DNA from: Symbiodinium natans
Taxonomy: Eukaryota; Sar; Dinophyceae; Suessiales; Symbiodiniaceae
Assembly (NCBI GenBank): GCA_905221605.1
Contig: CAJNDS010002772.1
Coordinates: 67,501-102,500 of the forward strand
Direction: 5' to 3'
Length of the DNA stretch: 35,000 nt
This document shows, piece after piece, positions 33,437 through 35,000 of the stretch (its first letter is position 1; every line of letters starts with the position of its first letter). The notes under the pieces are model-generated. The model ran no database searches, was not told the DNA's origin, and saw only the letters and a list, made by a program, of their open reading frames with translations. Made by a program: the position numbers and the translations under genes.

Positions 33437-34769
33437 TCACACCGGCTCTCTGCGAAGCGCACTCTTTATGTGCGAGTATGAAGAATGGTTGAATGCGCGC
33501 TGCACATAAGATGAGACGTCGGGGTCACCAGCGTGCATCAAATTCAACATCTCCTCACAAATGTATTCCAAGCTTGAAGCGAGAGGGCGTGCATCACATG
33601 TGCTCACCAGGACAAGCATTTTGCTCGATGCCAGCCCGAATACATCTTGCCTCAAAGAGAACCTCGACTTTCGTCTCCAGCCGCCAAACGTCCAGTGCTT
33701 TCGCTTGACCACGAAAGCGTGCTGAACCTCTGATGGCGGAATGGGGCTGATTTACATGCTGCGACTGAAAAAACACACACATGTGTCACATGGGCACACA
33801 AGGTCGAAGCCACAACTTGCTTGTCTTCCAGGCTGCCCTCTATAAAATCATTGAGCGAGATTTGCCCATCCCCGTTGTCAAGAAACCTGGCATCAGGATC
33901 AATAATCTCACCAGCCACTTTCAATCACGAATAGTCACATCTCAGTTGTCACATCCAGATTCCAGGTTGAGACGGTTTGCCGGTTGGTCAACTTGCAAAG
34001 GCTTCGGGCGTGCAGGTTTGTTTCCTTTCGTTTGATACGTATAAAAACTGCTTCTGGCTCACACGGCTCGCTGTGACCCGCTTCTTGCAGGAACCTCGCA
34101 AAGCGAAGTTGGTCGGAGCATAATTTGAATTTGCACACTGTCTAGGCTTCAACTTGCCTTCTGTCGCAAAATGGATGCAAAAACTGCTGAAAACAAACCC
34201 ACAAACGGTGCGCAGAATCTACATAGTAAAGAGGTGGCTGCCATAAGCTTTCAATAGTTCGAGGGCTACAGATTGAAGCGTGGAACCAAGGGAACAGGAA
34301 CAATCTGGCGTCTCGCGATGGCGGGCGCAAACTGTTATCAACGACACCGGCCAGGACTCCCGAAGACTGACAAGGGGACGACACATTGCTTGCATTGTGA
34401 TTCAGGGGATGAACCTGGCTGCATACCTCACAATAAGCCTCGCGTGCTCGGCGTTCACTGGTTTGGCATGGCTTGGCTCGACGTGAGGTTTACCTACTGA
34501 ATTGGAGGAGTGTCCTCTCATCAGACGCCTTTGCAACCTAGCCAGGAAGCTCGAACAAGCTGAGGAGGTCGTGGTACTCCAGCTCCAGCTGACCTCAGGC
34601 TGCTCAGGTTGCACACCCTGAACACCAATCCGGCCGCGAAAGCCGAAGGCCCGCAGCATCGCGCAGCTCTTTCAGCCACTTGCACGTCGGGCCGAGCGTC
34701 TCATCCAGAAGCTCAACTTTGGGCTCGTCACCAATTTGGCAAACTCGTCGAGGCTTAATGCTCCGTCAC
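33437..34769 (-). CDS. C-terminal part of an EF-hand, cation-channel-type protein (5 exons, 5' end outside window)
   Basis: Five minus-strand exons join in phase: 34769-34684, 34588-34551, 33886-33821, 33729-33651 and 33553-33437, the last ending in TGA. The first begins inside an EF-hand loop (GDGALSLDEF) and continues to SPKLSFWM. The next two give LELEYHDLLSLFE and FLDNGDGQISLNDFIEG, a second EF-hand. The last two give GQAKALDVWRLETKVEVLFE, EMLNLMHAG and AFNHSSYSHIKSA before the stop. This arrangement matches the C-terminal tail of dinoflagellate voltage-gated-channel-like proteins, where paired EF-hands follow the six-helix channel domain; that family link is from memory. All four donors are GC (GCAAGT, GCTTCC, GCAAGT, GCAAGA). 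The second loop is one residue short before NGDG, so its Ca2+ binding may be weak. The exon 3/4 junction is ambiguous: 33834 to 33721 is also phase-compatible. No channel helices are in the window, so the channel label is inference; an EF-hand protein is certain. Confidence 0.78.
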
Positions 34770-34957
34770 CTCAACAGGGCGCCGCGAGGAACAAAGCTGG
34801 CGTGGGTAGCTTGGCAACCTTCTCTCTCACAACGTTCGCAGCATGCACTTGCAAGGAAAAACACCAGCAAGGACATGGACAACCATGGCGACATGATGCG
34901 GTAAGCAACGCAGTGCAGGCGCTGGTGTGGTTTGTTCATCACAGGAAAGAGCAATTT

Positions 34958-34977
34958 AAAAAAAAAAAAAAAAAAAA
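34958..34977. repeat. A20 homopolymer
   Basis: Twenty A residues on the plus strand (T on the transcribed strand) lie about 190 bp upstream of the first visible EF-hand exon. Neighbouring sequence shows no plus-strand exon that would make it a retroposed poly(A) tail. Confidence 0.9.
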
Positions 34978-35000
34978 CTACGCAAAATGCGCAGAGTCAA

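Noticed and set aside
34766-34954. Signal-peptide-like frame MSPWLSMSLLVFFLASACC
   Set aside because: It ends exactly at the intron before the first EF-hand exon, in another frame, and has no continuation.
34958-34977. A20 as the tail of a retroposed cDNA with relict spliced leader
   Set aside because: No plus-strand exon sequence and no spliced-leader-like sequence were seen upstream of it.
1-35000. tRNA, rRNA, CRISPR, bacterial promoter or operon features
   Set aside because: I looked for T-arm motifs, rRNA-like sequence and regularly spaced repeats and saw none; the DNA is eukaryotic.

Overview
This window is nuclear DNA from a dinoflagellate, most likely of the Symbiodiniaceae type. It has about even GC content and long stretches of introns and simple repeats. 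All recognisable coding exons lie on the minus strand and are short (13-135 nt). They are joined at AG|G-type acceptors, and most of their donors are GC or GA instead of GT. GC and GA donors together with unidirectional gene order are established hallmarks of these algae. No bacterial-style operon, tRNA, rRNA or CRISPR was seen, and the long open frames at the repeats are artefacts.

Read in the direction of transcription (right to left), three gene pieces can be supported. (1) 34769-33437: the last five visible exons of an EF-hand protein of the dinoflagellate cation-channel type, ending in a stop codon. Its upstream part, presumably with the channel domain, lies beyond the right edge. (2) 26885-14849: most of a large MMPL-family (RND superfamily) membrane transporter. 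Both halves are visible: the first carries a FDYSLF motif, the second carries LDYDVFLF, TITSAG, TNQMGF, VDTFVVR and a C-terminus with a stop. Exons are missing from my model in the inter-half loop (24802-23490), in part of the second extracytoplasmic domain (22185-20078) and at the N-terminus (right of 26885). Several weaker exon candidates between 27.0 and 33.4 kb may hold the N-terminus. (3) 12574-12527: one exon with a motif typical of FKS/callose-type 1,3-beta-glucan synthases. It would be a third minus-strand gene, of which I could not place other exons.

From 1 to 12.5 kb I recognise no gene with certainty. It contains candidate exons near 3 kb, two AT-rich blocks (about 5.68-6.18 and 8.75-9.2 kb), a 0.6-kb AC-rich satellite (4.73-5.31 kb), a hairpin at 7.3 kb and a 0.5-kb TTC tract with internal duplications (10.93-11.41 kb). 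Introns of the transporter hold a CTG tract flanked by a 12-bp inverted repeat, a perfect 26-bp palindrome, a G-run tract and degenerate TTTAGG-like repeats.

The three products would act at membranes: Ca2+-responsive ion conductance, lipid or small-molecule export, and wall-glucan synthesis. Nothing shows that they work in one pathway. I found no clearly new biological system. The most notable signals are the extreme non-GT splicing, possible 13- and 17-nt micro-exons, and the palindromic and inverted-repeat structures in the introns.
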